From Floccularia luteovirens (lineage: Eukaryota > Basidiomycota > Agaricomycetes > Agaricales > Squamanitaceae), in assembly GCA_009739215.1 (NCBI GenBank), contig VSJF01000009.1:682001-746000 (forward strand): a stretch of DNA of 64,000 bases, in the 5' to 3' direction. The translations under genes and the position numbers were made by a program. Every line of letters starts with the position of its first letter. The stretch's first letter is position 1. Below the pieces are notes generated by a model, which was not told the DNA's origin, did no database searches, and saw only the letters and a program-made list of their open reading frames with translations. Below, piece by piece: positions 23,787-36,922 of the stretch.

Positions 23787-24690
23787 GTCGACGTGAACTT
23801 GGACTTTAGAATCGCAGTACGAGCTACTTAAGCAAAATGTAAAGTAACAACTACTTCCTTATGAGGATGGGTTTCATTCGATTTTCTCCGAACGATTTCA
23901 TTACCCCACATCACCCGTCAAACGCAGGACATGGTTTTTCCAACAGAAGAAAGAATATGTACCATCTCCTACCCTTGCCGTGCTATTATTGCAAGCCAAT
24001 TCGGTTCCACATCTGTTCATGAGTTCAATTTAGCAAATGGACATGGGACCAGAACTCTGGAACTCCCTGCGGCTGAAGTTTACGTAGGCGGAAGGAAAAT
24101 ATGATGTTAACAATGCTGTCAACACTTAATTACGTTTCGGAGGCCGCTGACTTTGCATGGCAAACCTAAGAAAGACTTTAGGCGAACAGAGTAAGTAGTA
24201 AAGCAGAAGAAAAGAAGTGTCGTTTGGAAACACCAGGGCTGGAAAACAAATGACGTAACCAAACTGTCATCATCGAAGGTACATTCAATGCAAGCTTATT
24301 CAATGAAATCATCTCCGTAAACCCACAAATATCGGAATTCTCTTCGCATAGAAGCTTCTTGATACAGCATCCAATTGAATACATTCTCGAGGAGACGTTG
24401 TTTTCAAGATAGCGTAATTGTCAGTATCTCAGAAACCCCCGGAAAGCCGAGTATCATTCCAGCTATCAAATTCTTTCATTCAATATCTCAAGTTGTCCGA
24501 CCTAATTCGGTATCGGACGTAAATTGACTCCTTGAGACAATCTCCATCCAGGGTGTTTTCATTTTGTTCACGCACCTTGACTGTTCGAACAATCAATTAA
24601 TGTAGTCAGCTGTCGATTGCATGAAGACATCTTCTACGCAGAAAATCTCAGCGGGGAAGGTGCCGCTCCTCGGCTCACTATCCGTTTGGT
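23787..24690. promoter_or_regulatory. Shared divergent promoter region of L1 and L2 (arm B)
   Basis: Counterpart of 9695-10662, with clear substitutions and several indels relative to it, so the two gene pairs may be regulated differently. Conserved blocks remain around 24170-24260 and near both start codons. Confidence 0.45.
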
Positions 24691-24697
24691 TATAAGT
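24691..24697 (+). promoter_or_regulatory. TATA-like box of L1 (arm B)
   Basis: TATAAGT, 50 bases upstream of the L1 start codon at 24741. Confidence 0.5.
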
Positions 24698-24740
24698 ATA
24701 TTTACTCTTGCGGTGAGTACAACCTCATCCGCATTTTTCA

Positions 24741-26721
24741 ATGCCTCCAATCTCCTCTCTTTTGAGTTCAGCTCTTCTCATTATCTTGTCTCTGAAGGCT
24801 GTCGCAGTCTCTGCGGCAGGTGATGAGTACACTTATACCCAAGCGTCGTGTGCCACCTTTGATGGCACCAAAATATATGCCAACCCAGAGGGCAAATGTA
24901 CTTGCGGGACTCCCGCAGATGCTCCTGCTGCATTCATACAGTGCCGTAAGTCATTCTGTATTGTTAGATGCTGTGTTTTAGCTAACATTGATTTGATCCA
25001 GCTCCTCCAGGTGGAGAGGCAAAATATGCATTGGCTGCCTGTACTCAGGCTGTTGATGGGAGGTCTTCTCGCTGTGTCAAGACTTGCACCAGCGAGTATG
25101 TACAGTTTTATCAGTATTCATGGGTTTTGTTAAATGTATTGCAGTGCTGAACTTGCAGCGGATGGTACTTGCAAGCCTATCAATGTTGCTCCAGGTGTTC
25201 CAATGCGTGAAGTACGTATCGTTTCACAACTTCATTCGAAGATCTAATATTTATTCGACCAATAGACCACTGCAGCAAATTGCACTATTCCAGGTTATGG
25301 AATGATCATCGCCAGGGCTGTAAGTAATTCTCCTAGGTCTCGATACGACACTAATGTGTAATTATTTCCACATATAGCAAGGGTGTGGTTGCGACCGCCC
25401 CGAGAACCCGAGCCCAGCTGGTACTCCATGTAAGACTGCTCCTGCCAATGCAGTTCCCATGTGTCGATCTGCAGGTAATGTTGGAGCTGGTTTATGTACA
25501 GTAAGTCTTGAACAATTATTCTTCGAGAGTTATATTGAATAACTATTACAGTTCAAATGCAACACTGGGTATGGGATATTTGATGGACATCTGGCTCAAA
25601 TCTGACTGGCTGATAGATACAAGAAGAATGCTGATAATACTGGATGTGTAACTGATGCCACACCGCCACCCATCGATGGACCAGGTGGTAGCACCCCAAT
25701 CCCCGGTCCAGAACCTGTTGTTTGCCCTCCTTTCATGGATGCTACTGTTATTAAAGCGGATGGCACTTGCGCATGCAGCGATGATATGAGTGACCCATCA
25801 TTCGCAGGATCCACTGTATGTTCGAAGCCGCCTTCTAACGGCCAAGCTGTTTGCACCACTACCAATGGACAAGGCAGTTGTGGTGTGAAGTGTGATGCTG
25901 GGTGGGTCTTTTGCTTAGGCCAAACCTCGAACTATTGATTTACTGATGATATGAAACCAGCTTCAAACCGGATGCTGCGGGAAAGAACTGTGTCTCAAGT
26001 GGCACTGACCAAACGTTTACCAACTCGAAATGTTCCGCCAATCCTCCAGGAAACTTCTACCTTACTGCTGTTGTCGGGCAGGGCTGTCAATGTCTTGCTG
26101 CCCCTCCGACTGCTTCTGGTCAAACTTGGTGCAAAGGTCTGCATTTTAGTACTAGGCTTGAAATGTTTGTTAACCGCCCTTATAGCCCCTTCTACTCCAG
26201 GTGCTAAAGCAAGCTGCTTCCAGAGCTCTGATCTCTCGGTTGTTGAATGTAGAGCAGCGAAATGTCCCACTGGGTACGATATTCCTCATGGCTGACATAC
26301 ACCAAAGAATGTGACTAAATGCGACAACAGAACACAAGCTCAAGGCAATGATTGTGTTGCCACCACCATTAACAAGACTACCCGTGATTGTCCCACTGAC
26401 AAGAGATTCTTGGTCGTAAGTGACACCGCGGGCTGCGAGTGTGTTGGACAAGAAAACATTGCAGATGGCGTGATTGCTTGCTGTATGTCTCCTGCGATAT
26501 GTATCAACAGATTTCGTCCACGTTGCTCATTGATGATTTTTAGACGCTCCCAAGAGTACCAAGGGTGTTGGTAGATGCACAGCCAACGCAGACGGAACAG
26601 GTGGTAAATGCCTTACCAAGTTGTGTGATTCAGGGTACGTTATTGCTTTTATTTGCACTATTTATTATACTCATCTTTCTATAGATTCAATTTGGTGAAC
26701 AACGACTGTGTGGCTTCATAG
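24741..26721 (+). CDS. L1 (arm B): secreted modular cysteine-rich protein
   Basis: The mirror copy of 7666-9644: same signal peptide, same module order and same introns. The exons up to about 25600 are nearly identical to arm A; beyond that, residues differ (SDPS versus DEPS, NGQGSCGVKCDAG versus NGQGKCGVKCNAG) and introns differ strongly, such as the one at about 26136-26200. Introns again fall inside the Gly of each C-x-x-G-[F/Y] repeat end. The last exon encodes FNLVNNDCVAS and the stop is TAG at 26719. The gene appears intact. Function unknown; probably extracellular. Confidence 0.82.
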
Positions 26722-28134
26722 GAATATGAGCCGCTGTTGCAGTTATTGACAGACATGACGTCCATGATTGTCGTCGTGCTGCTTGCAGTTGACATTGTAA
26801 CTCAATAACACATTCATGAATTTATGCATTTTTTTGAACAAGCAATTTATAATGACATGAAAATCAAGTAAAATAGTTCAGGAGTTGCAAAAAACTACCA
26901 TACAAGTGAATTGTCGATGTGCTTCAATGAATGAAAGACCCCGCCCAGAAGCTCTGCTGGCATATAGCATATTTCGAATTAGATAGGATAGTGCAAATAA
27001 TGGCCAAGGTAAATTATACTGACTTTGAGTGGAATTAGCATGGTACATCAGTAAGAGTGAAATGAACAAATACTCTTAGATGAGCGATTTTGCGTATAAG
27101 GTGCAAGAATAGAGTACTTATTTATTCGCTATATAAGTAGTTGAGGAATGTCGTAACCTAAAAATTTTGGGTTTCAGTTTTGATAGCAATTGCTCCAGAC
27201 TTTTGATACCGGCAAGTTCCTAGGAGGTGGGTAAGTAAGTTAAAGTTTTGATTTTCTGGGAAGTAAATCCACTGTAGTAATGCTATGATATATCATGCTG
27301 TAGTCACTACAGCATTAGTATAAAGTTAGATGTCAAAATTGGTAATAGTGGTGAAACGTGCTTGCAGGACATGACTACAAATAAACCCGCATTCGTCACT
27401 AGTGCTGAAGTCAATGTCAGCGAATATCTTTAGAAATGTAACGGAGGAGATGACACACAACAAACAGAATAACACTCACCGAGCAAAGTACAGAGCCCAG
27501 GAGCATCCAAAAACACCACTTCAACCTTGAACTAATCTGCTTCCCTATCTGCCATGTCAAGTGGTGAGTGGCCAGAGTGACAACGGCATGCAACTGGGCA
27601 CATTGACTTTTATGCAGATCAGGTCCATGGATCAGCTGAGAGGGGTGCCACACCTGGACCCGCACGCCGTCAACCCTAGGCGTTGAGAGCTAGTCCCACA
27701 TCATACATACAGCAGCATGCCATCATGTATGACTGAGTCAAGGTCAGTGGTCAGAGGCCCCGTGTTCCCATGTGGTTATATAGTTAGACAGTGTGTCTTT
27801 GAATGCCCTAAACTGGGGATATATCTGTTCACGTTTGTGTGTTATTCTGATGCTGAGCAATTTAATAGCGTTTTGCGGATAATGATAAGTTGTGGGCTGT
27901 GATGAGACCCGGAGCCATAGGGACTTTGCACACTGCAATCAGATATTATCAGGCAAACAATTAGCATGTACGCACGGTAGAAATTAATTGCCCCACTACT
28001 ATTGGTGGTGAAATTGGTACATCAGCAACCAATCTTTATTTTATGAATTGAAGAGATTGGAAGTAAAGCTCAAAGAATCAGACGAAAGTTCTAGGTTGCT
28101 GCCATTGTTTTGTGCCTCACCAATCCAGCACTTC
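26722..28134. other. Intergenic between L1 and NUP192 (arm B), with the third copy of the small repeat
   Basis: No gene. Positions about 27465-27957 are a diverged copy of the 5561-6015 / 6434-6889 repeat, with a roughly 30-base extra block near 27613-27642. The rest aligns with arm A. Confidence 0.6.
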
Positions 28135-28535
28135 GTCTGTCAAGTTTCTGATACAACAAATCTCGGGGTTTATACCATGTTCAATGCTTCATGCAAAGTT
28201 ATGCTCCATTTCGCTACATAAGCGCTCTGTCGGGAAGGAACCAAAGGCCTATAAAATGAACATTGAAAGGTTAGAAACATTACCTTGATCCCCAAGTTCG
28301 ATGGTGTCCGGGTAAGACTGTTTCTTGAAATTTACGACCCTCTCTTCTTAAATAGCGAAGATCAAATGATTCTACATGCTGTATTGAATTTTATTGATTA
28401 AACGTATACGGATGTCTATTTGTACTTGTTATTTGGCGGAAACGCGCTTTTTGAACGCGACATTGTTAAAACTGTACTTGAGCCGCAACGGCAGAGGTGG
28501 AAGCGAGATCTCCTCACTTTCTACACTACTTACAA

Positions 28536-31500
28536 ATGGAGTCTATTTCTCGTCTTCGTGAAGCCTTAATCCTGGCTCTGTCCAATCCAGAACACCACTA
28601 TGACGAACAAGAACTCTTTGACGAGCTTATGATCAACAAGCAGCGTCTCTTTAAATTGCTCGATGTAGGACCTCGCAGCCAAACGGAACAGCGAGAAATT
28701 GAATCAGGTAGGCTTTTATATTTATGGTTGTGTTTGCATGACAGTAAATTCTCGCGTTCAGGCAAAACCACAATCGATGGAAGACATGTTGCTCTGAACT
28801 CCGACTTCGTGCGACAGGTCCTCTTTCTAGCGCAGCAACTCGATTGCTCGGAGAGATATCTTGCGAGTCTTCTCCAAAATGTTATGGATGAAAACCCAAA
28901 CATTGACTCTGTGAGCTGTATTGAGCTGACGACAGCACGTTTCCATCAAGTTAGGCGACACTTAGTCGATTGTTTACGGTACCTGTTGGAAGCAACCACA
29001 GCTGCGGAACGCAAAGATGCACCTCCAACATACGCACGAATAGCAACTTTCGTAAAAACACAGCTTCTCAAGCCGGTGCATGCGCAAACCACCGAGTCTT
29101 TAGCTTCTCGAATACTCAAAGAGATCGAGAATATAGACAATGTCATCATAAAGGCCGAGATAGCAAGGAAAAACGCTGGAAGTGATACTATTGTTCCATC
29201 AGGCCAAGGTGAGTTATTGGCATAACATTTGCTGCCAAAGGACCAACCAATTGCTGAAGCTCTGCCAACGTTTGGATACGATGTTCTAAATGCACGATAT
29301 GACTCTCTGCATTATGAGCGGAGATACCTTGCTACTTCTCTAACCTTGATCTCTCGATTAGCGTACCTTTCATCCTACGAAATCCGACTTATCATTGACT
29401 GGCTCTCAACCAACCCAAACCACCCCATGACATCCTACTTTCTTACTTCTGCCTTGCTTGCATTTGACCCTGCAGATCCCCTCAGTGATATAGCGTCAAT
29501 GCGACATTCTCTAGCTGTCGACAGTTCTCTTGTTACATTCATGACCAAGAAATTATCTACAGCAACAGAGTGGAAGGAGCTCGGCCTCAAGTCAACTGTT
29601 CTTTTGAAGTGGACAATGTTTCTGACTGAAGCAAGACATAGCGATACAAGTCTGGAATTGCGTTCCGGCTTCAAAACTGAAGAACTAGAAACTCAAGTAT
29701 GGAATGCAGTGCAAGGTGACGCCTTTGCTTATTTGTATCACGTAGTCTCAATGCTACCTGTGGATGGCCGGGACTTATTCTTGTTTGCTTTGGAAACACT
29801 TGTGCGGTCACTGATAACACATGCATCTTCCGAGCTCCGCAAAATAAAACAACGTCAAGAGGACCTTATCCTCGCCCACGCTCGTGATAGGACACGCTTG
29901 CCCTCTTCCCGGTTTGCAGCTAGTCTCGCACTTGATTCAGATAGAACAGGGTCCGCTCTCCGTCATGACATATCTCAACTCTATTCGTTCATCGGCCTGC
30001 TGTACTCGACACTTCCTCCGGAAAAAGCTCTTCAGTTCTGGGGCTCTGAACCCCAAACTGAACCTTCACACTTATCTTACATGGAGTATGTGGAGATTTC
30101 TGCTGGAAAACTTCCCGCTTTTCTTCAATGGGCAGTTTGGTCGACATCAGTGCAGGATCTGGAGATGTTGACTGGATTGTACAATATGCTGACTGGTCTC
30201 GCAAAAGGTCAGCAGTGCAGTGAGTTGGCATATAATTTTCTTGCGCGTGGTGGCGGGGAAGGGTTGTCATCTTCCCAGGCTGGCCCTTCCGTGTCATGGA
30301 GTGTAATCTTCAGCCTTCTGGAGAACTGGGCAATTAACGCCTCTAATCCCACCAAAACTCAAAACATATCCCAGTCACTGGGCATGCATGCACCCCTTAG
30401 TAATTCGATGAACCAGCCCTCTCCTCATCTTCCATCACATCAATTTTCAATAGGTCAAAAGGACGTTCTCCTTGCACAAGCCTTCCTTCGCCTTTTATCC
30501 ACTGTCGTCACCCATTCCATCGCCGTTCGCATCACAGTCTCAGGGCATGCCCATTTCCGAGCAATCCCAACCCTCGTGTCCCTGATACCGCTTGGAATCC
30601 CCCTTGAATTGAAAGGAGCAATATTTGACACGCTTGCAGCATTCTGTATCCCTGGAGCTGGAATACCTGGCGTAGAAATATGTAAAGCTGTCTGGTCTCT
30701 AATGGAAAGACTGGAGGTCATCAATGTTCGTATCAGCAATACCAGCGGCGTAAATTCTACCTTAGCAACGGGTAAAGGTGTTGAAATTGAACTTGAACAA
30801 GTCGAATCTACACATCGGCTCTATCCAGCAACCATCCCGTTCTTGAGGCTGTTGAGCACCCTAATCCACACATCAAAACGAATTCCGTTGAGTCAGGTCG
30901 CCGATATGGAGCCTGTCAATACGATTCCAGAGTCTCTTGGACAACCGTATCGTCTTCCGGGTATTGGCCCATTCTCATCTTTCGTTATCGATAATGTTTT
31001 CGCAAACATACCAAGCCGTGAATACTCCCAACTGTCAGATCGCTGGCAAATCAACGACCTCTGTCTATGCTTCATTGAAAGGTGCTTGGCAAGCTTCGAG
31101 CTAGAGTCATTAGTAGCATCGCTCGAAGATACACCTCTGAGGAACGATAAATTCATTCCCTTGCTTATACATCCTGGGTACGACATAATGAAGCGGCTGT
31201 TGACGAATTCACCACTTCAAGCAAGCATACTGTCATACATTGTTGAAGGTGTGGAGGGTTTTGAGAGAAACTTTGCCGATGAAGAACCTTTTTTCCGCAA
31301 TACCATCATACGTGTTCTTAGGATAGTCCATCGCGTTTTAGAAATTCAAGATATCTTCCTGGACGTCCTTGTACCGATCCTTACTGAATTCGACAGTGCT
31401 TCAGTTGTTGGAACCGTTCATTCACGGTCATACTTTACGCGTTTCGACCAAGCACTCTCTTTTGGACCGCAATATATACCTGCATTGGCCGCTTATGTTG

Positions 31501-34500
31501 CCTATCAGTCACATCCAGAGGTCGTTCTCCTTTCCGTCAAGATTATTACCATTTTATCAATGACCAAATCTGCGACAATGGTTACTCTGATCCAAAGAAG
31601 CTCTGATTCGGAACGCATACTTAGTGGATTCGTCAGAATTCTCGGTATTGAATCCAACGAAGATGTATCTCAAGCCGAAGAGTTCGCGGAACAGTCGTCA
31701 GGAGCAGGAGCACCAGAGACAGACGAAGGTTCAGGCTTATTGGAACAAGCAATCAGAATTGCCGCCCTTGATCTTTTGATTCAAGATACTGACGTATCAA
31801 GGCCATATCCAAACCTGGCACACTACCTTCTTTTTGGCTCTATCAGCAATGATCACCAAATACAGGACCCTCATGCACTTGGGGCGCGCCAGAGAAGTAT
31901 ACATATCCTGCTTGACCTTATTAACTCTGGAATACCTCGTCTGAAAGCTAAGCGGAAGAGTCACGAACGACCAAACGTCCGCCTAACTCCATTATTCGCC
32001 AGTCTTCCCGCGTTAGCTGAGCGCTGTTACTGTATCATCTATCAACTATGTGTTCATCCTAGAACTTCAGATTTCACCACCCGGTATTTCCGCACTCGAG
32101 AAGATTTCTTTGCCCGACAACTGGCGACTATCCCATCATTGATCCCAGAGCTATTCCAGGAGCCTTACATTCAGGTGTTGTATGGTGATGGTTCTCGTGT
32201 CACAACTACTATCGCGACTCTAAGCTCCTTCCTTCGTTTGCGGTCGTACATCTTCGATCTAGTCGCTTTGGAACTACATGTCTTGACTCACAAAGGGCAT
32301 TTCAAAGGAGTGACAGAGCTTTTGGATATCTTGTTTGGCGCAGATATAGGCTATCAGGAGCAGAACGGGTTTGAAGTATTCCATGAAGTTGGACAATCAC
32401 ATATGCGCATTGTTGATTTCCTACAATCGCTATTGTTTGATTGGTCGGATAGCCTCACAGTGGAACCTATGGATCTCGTCTTTTTTAATCAGCTGAACGT
32501 TCAGGCATGTATACGCAAGGATTCTGCGGGATGTGACATTGTGGACCGTACGGCCTTACTGTCTTTTCTAGCTACCGGGAAACGAGCGTTGCATAGCCAA
32601 GGTGCAATTGTCACAGCGAGTCACGTCGAACAACTTAACAAAGAAATTAATTACATTCTAGAGAGCTGTGCCATAGAAAATCACCGTCGCAAAGTCGTGC
32701 ATTCCCTGACGAATGGATTTGAATCCTGGAGACGTCTATTGGATATGGCTCTGACAAAATGTTTCGATCGCCTGCCCCATGACCGTAGAGAAAATATGCT
32801 TTTTGATCTTCTACATGTTTTACCCCCAGCAATTCGCTCTCCGAATGTTGAGGAATCAACCGCCGTCTTGCTCTCAGAAACAATTCTTTCTTCGATAACT
32901 AAGCTACGAGAAGATCGACGTCACCAAGTGATCCTCCAGTCTATAGGAGGAGATGCAGAGGCTGGTTCCTTACCTGCTGAAAGATTGCATTCCATCCTCC
33001 GCAATATTCTTGAAGGCATTTTGGATAATAATCATGTGGAACTCGTTCGAGGAAATCTCTATGCATCACTCATTAATTTCATCCACTTAGTTGCACCCCC
33101 GCACGACAAGGAAAAATTGACCGACAATAATCTTTCACTATCGTTGTCTTCATCCATGCTCCAAGACAGCCTTTCAATGAGCAGCAACCAATCTCTCATA
33201 TCTTTGCGTCAATCAACACCAACCCCACATTCAGTTACATCGCTGGAAGCAGGCTGCTTATCAGTAATGAAACCCATTATGGAACGATTGATCGCAACTA
33301 TATCAAGGGATGCCATTGACGGTACAGAGGTATGGAAGACAATCGCATTCATGCTTTTAGATGCGTTGGTGCAGTTATCAGACTTTGACAAGCAACATCC
33401 CATCCACGCGGGACTCAATCGACATGGGATCCTATCGAACTTTGTTCGTAGCATCAAAGATTCAGATGGCCGTTTGCAATCTGTTTTGAAACCCGACCCT
33501 GGTATGTTTCCATTCTCATTCACATCTCATAATGATCAATCTGACATTTGTTATGTAGATGACATCAATCCCCTTTATGTATACGAAGCAAAAATGTCTC
33601 TATTCATACGAATGTCACAATCCCGTGTGGGGGCTGAACGATTGTTGGAATCGCAAGTGATTCCGATTTTAGCTCAATGTGATTTCATAGACGCTAGGCC
33701 GGAAGCCGATCAGTCATTCATGGGTATGTTTTTAGACACAGTATTTACGGTAACTAACGTGGTGACTTTTAGACCAGGATTCTTTCCTCCCTTCAGCAAT
33801 CCAACGATACCATCAATTATTTATGCCGGCATTGCAGACAATTGATGGGATGCTCGCTGTTCTCGGGAACAAGCACACTACAGTGATAAACCAAGTATGG
33901 TTGTACTATCTGTCATGGAAACATAACTGACTTGTCTTGAAGACATTGGATTTCTTATCCAGTCATGGACCGACAATTGTAATTCTATTGAAAAACGACT
34001 CCGACGAAGCTACTCTCGCTTTATTAGAGGAGATCCACCTTCTAGTGGTTTTATGTACGACAGTGTTACCCCGTGTACCAAAATCGGAGCTGGTAAGAGC
34101 CAAATGTTATTTGTGGTAGTCAGATATAAATTCTTTCATGTTTTATAGTTGTCATCGAATTCAGGTTTTGGGTCAATCCACGCTGCTTTGTTGAGTTTGT
34201 CTGCGAAATGTTTGGGTCGCAGCCAATGTTTCCGCCGTATAATTCCACAAACCGATGCGGAGATGCAAATGTTGCAGATATATGAATTCGGTAGGTTCGT
34301 ATTTTTTTTCCAAGGTACTTTTTGCTCAGTGTAGTATAGGATATGAATCGCGTTCTAAATTCGATATGGCTGTGCGGCGACTTGACTACCTCCTGCGTAA
34401 GAGCATTGTGTCATACCTTGGTGCCGCAAGTGAATTTACAGGTAAATTATTTGATTACAACTGCATACTGTTCCGTTTCTTATTGAATTATTATTTTCTA

Positions 34501-35372
34501 AGAACCTGAAATCACGCTTGTATTGTCGCCAATGGTGGTGACTATGCGACGTGATGATGAGGCGCATCGTTTCTCAGGTTAATACACCTAAATGTTAACC
34601 GTTGCTCATTAAAACTGACATATATCATCGATACTAGCTACCGTTCCAACCATTGGAGATGCTTTGGAAGCTTTAGAAGACATCTGTAGCGGAGTAACAG
34701 AGGCTGTGAAGCAGATTTCTGATCTGGGTGCTGAGCTTGCGAACAAAAATCATATCGGGCTTGAGAATGCTCAGGAGGTAATGAAGCATCACGTCTTTCA
34801 AATTTAAAGTAACTAATTATTATTAGATCCTTCGTGATATGCACCCGAGCCTATTACAAGATCTCGACACGGATCAAAAACGTTCGTTGATCTGCCAGGA
34901 ATTGGAACGCATCCAACGACAAATCAGAGGGAGGGCTAAGATACTCCTAGGTAATCGACTATCTCAAAGTATGTGCTGCCTATTCCTGATGGCAAGTTTA
35001 GGCACTATAGAGATGCTCCTCCTCTTGTTGTGGCGTCACCTGGAATATTATACCGAACCACGCCACATGAATATACCACCTGCAAAAACTACGCTGACGA
35101 ATGCAATGCGAATATTGGCAACTAGTGACCCTAAAGCATTTCAAAATGATGTCAGCATAAAATTATCACCCTCTTTACAGCGGTTGTCTTCACTGGAACT
35201 TGTACGTTGAATCAGATCTATGAAGTCTGTATTCTGATTATTCTACTCTCAGGACCCCGAAACTTTCGGTCGTGATTGGCAGGCTAATCAAGGGTACATT
35301 GAAATTATGTGTCGAAAACTAAAGGAGAGTGTGGGTCTTCGCGATGAGAGTTCATCAGATGGTCAGGAGTAG
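28536..35372 (+). CDS. NUP192: Nucleoporin NUP192 (NUP205/NUP188-type inner-ring scaffold)
   Basis: About 2,050 residues. The start MESISRLREALILAL at 28536 is preferred over the in-frame ATG at 28497. N-terminal blocks match NUP192: the ESGKTTIDGRHVALN segment, then FVRQVLFLAQQLDCSERY and MTSYFLTSALLAF. A 4.6 kb open stretch follows, with two short in-frame introns near 33504-33560 and 33722-33770. Several small 3' exons end with IEMLLLLLWRHLEYY, typical of the C-terminus. The stop is TAG at 35370. One intron at about 29212-29262 is 51 nt; the nearer acceptor would break the frame. NUP192 is an alpha-solenoid of the nuclear pore inner ring. The 5' end is also the outer end of arm B, and a decayed copy lies at 4694-5400. 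Confidence 0.95.
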
Positions 35373-35502
35373 GTGAATGGATTGTATAAGAGGCTTTTCT
35401 TCTCCTTGTTTGTATAAATATATCGTTTAATTTTGAGATGGTTGAACGATTCTTTTTCTGCAAGATAATTCGTATACACATACAATGTTAATATATATAC
35501 CA

Positions 35503-36460
35503 CTACCGTGGGAGTAGACTCCCAGCGCCACGTAACGCTAGTTGTCCTCCCATTCGCAGTGTTTGCGTACCGCCAGGAAAATAAGCCAATACGTAAGATA
35601 CGAGAGCAACAACCTTCATGTTTAGGTCAGTTGGATGCTGGCGACTTGAGCACACGTTTTCTTACCTGGATCCCTCCACAAACGAACGAGCCAATATATG
35701 AATGGGCCTAGTGTAGTGTACCAGATTGATAACCAATCTTCTTGTTATTTAAGAAGCCACGACTCACCCCAAGAGAGAAATATAATGTAAGCCCTAGACT
35801 CGCGAAATAAACCAGAGAAAAAGGAAGTCGATCTTTCGACACCAGATGTTTTATATGGTTTATGGGTCCAATAAGGACAGAAAAGCTGATGAGTGATGAG
35901 TAAAACATAAAGCGATCTGTGCACAAGTGAGATGTAATACTAACCCAAACATAACAAGCAGACTTCCCAAACTGCATCGACGTCAATATCTGAGCGGAAA
36001 CTTTTGAGGATCTGTGGCCTTACCTGAAGGAGAGTGCAAACTTTGAAGGTCTGTATTCATGATAAGCAATTAGAGTTATAAATGAAAGATAGAGTAGTAC
36101 CGTATTGGAAGTAGGGGAAGTGAAATAAATGACACGAAAAAGCAGACTGCGGCACCAACAAGGCAACCTCCAAATCCGAGCAACCTAGCAATTGTAACGT
36201 TTCAATCAAATTTTGCTCTTTGGGTAAGAATGCAAGTAGACGGACCTCTCCCATCGTGAAAGTGCGAACCACGCTTCTTCCTCGTTTGACTGTTCACTGG
36301 AGCGTAATGGGATATAATCGCCAGCAACAGCATTGTAAAAGCGGGCAAAGGGATTGGTGGACGTGGCAGGTTGTTGTTGTTGTGAGTCGTCTGTAACACC
36401 TCGAGCCCATCTGAATTGAGAGAGATTTGTGCGGAAGTTCTGCTCAGTGGATGAAGGCAT
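35503..36460 (-). CDS. SFT2: SFT2-like Golgi membrane protein
   Basis: Several exons give about 215 residues. The N-terminal cytosolic part (MPSSTEQNFRTNLSQFRWA) and the EEEAWFALSRWER motif precede four membrane segments: LLGFGGCLVGAAVCFFVSF, FALSFSLGSLLVMFGFSVL, LPFSLVYFASLGLTLYFSL and VVALVSYVLAYFPGG. The end is LRMGGQLALRGAGSLLPR. GPINHIKHLVSKDRLP is diagnostic for SFT2. The yeast protein acts in retrograde endosome-to-Golgi membrane fusion. The frame extends upstream to 36538, but family length and the FRxNLxQFRW start favour 36460. It is convergent with NUP192, with only 130 bases between the stops. Confidence 0.9.
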
Positions 36461-36922
36461 ATGTTGGCCGCAGTTGTAACAATTGATAGAATTTGCAAAC
36501 GGAAACTCTGACATATATGACAAGGTTTGTGCGAGCACGTGGATTAGGTCACGCGTGGATGCTTTAAAAAGGTTATTTAACTCTTCTCAAGTATGTATTG
36601 CACAAACTTGAAAATCATATTCAATCATTTGGGCAATATTTCAGGTGTAAGGAACGACTGTCTTCAACTTTATCTCCAACCATGAATATCCGGATTACGA
36701 TAAGTACGATTGAATACATCATGTGACCAATTTTTTGGGTGACTGGTCGTGACTCGACCTCCAAATTTAAATGTTCTCGAAATTGGGATACAGAAGACAT
36801 TTATTGATTCGCAAAGATTAAAGATATTCACCATTTCGGGTCTTAGGGGCCGGGCTCAGAGACTTTATAGTCCTTGTATATTATTCTTCCATCGATCTCG
36901 TCCTCCACCAAGGTATTACACC
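36461..36922. promoter_or_regulatory. Divergent promoter region of SFT2 and LeuRS
   Basis: 460 bases between two divergent housekeeping starts. No convincing TATA box or named element was seen. Confidence 0.35.

Larger units (their letters stand above)
21596..29810 (-). repeat. Arm B of a large inverted duplication
   Basis: Reverse-complement partner of 4694-12896. It contains the broken polygalacturonase copy, L2, L1, the intergenic region and the first part of the functional NUP192 gene. It lacks the 0.9 kb insertion of arm A but retains 1.1 kb of NUP192 that arm A has lost. Confidence 0.92.

Noticed and set aside
29208..29263. A stop codon between the first and second long NUP192 frames, suggesting a broken gene
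   Set aside because: It lies inside a 51-nt GT-AG intron whose removal keeps the frame.
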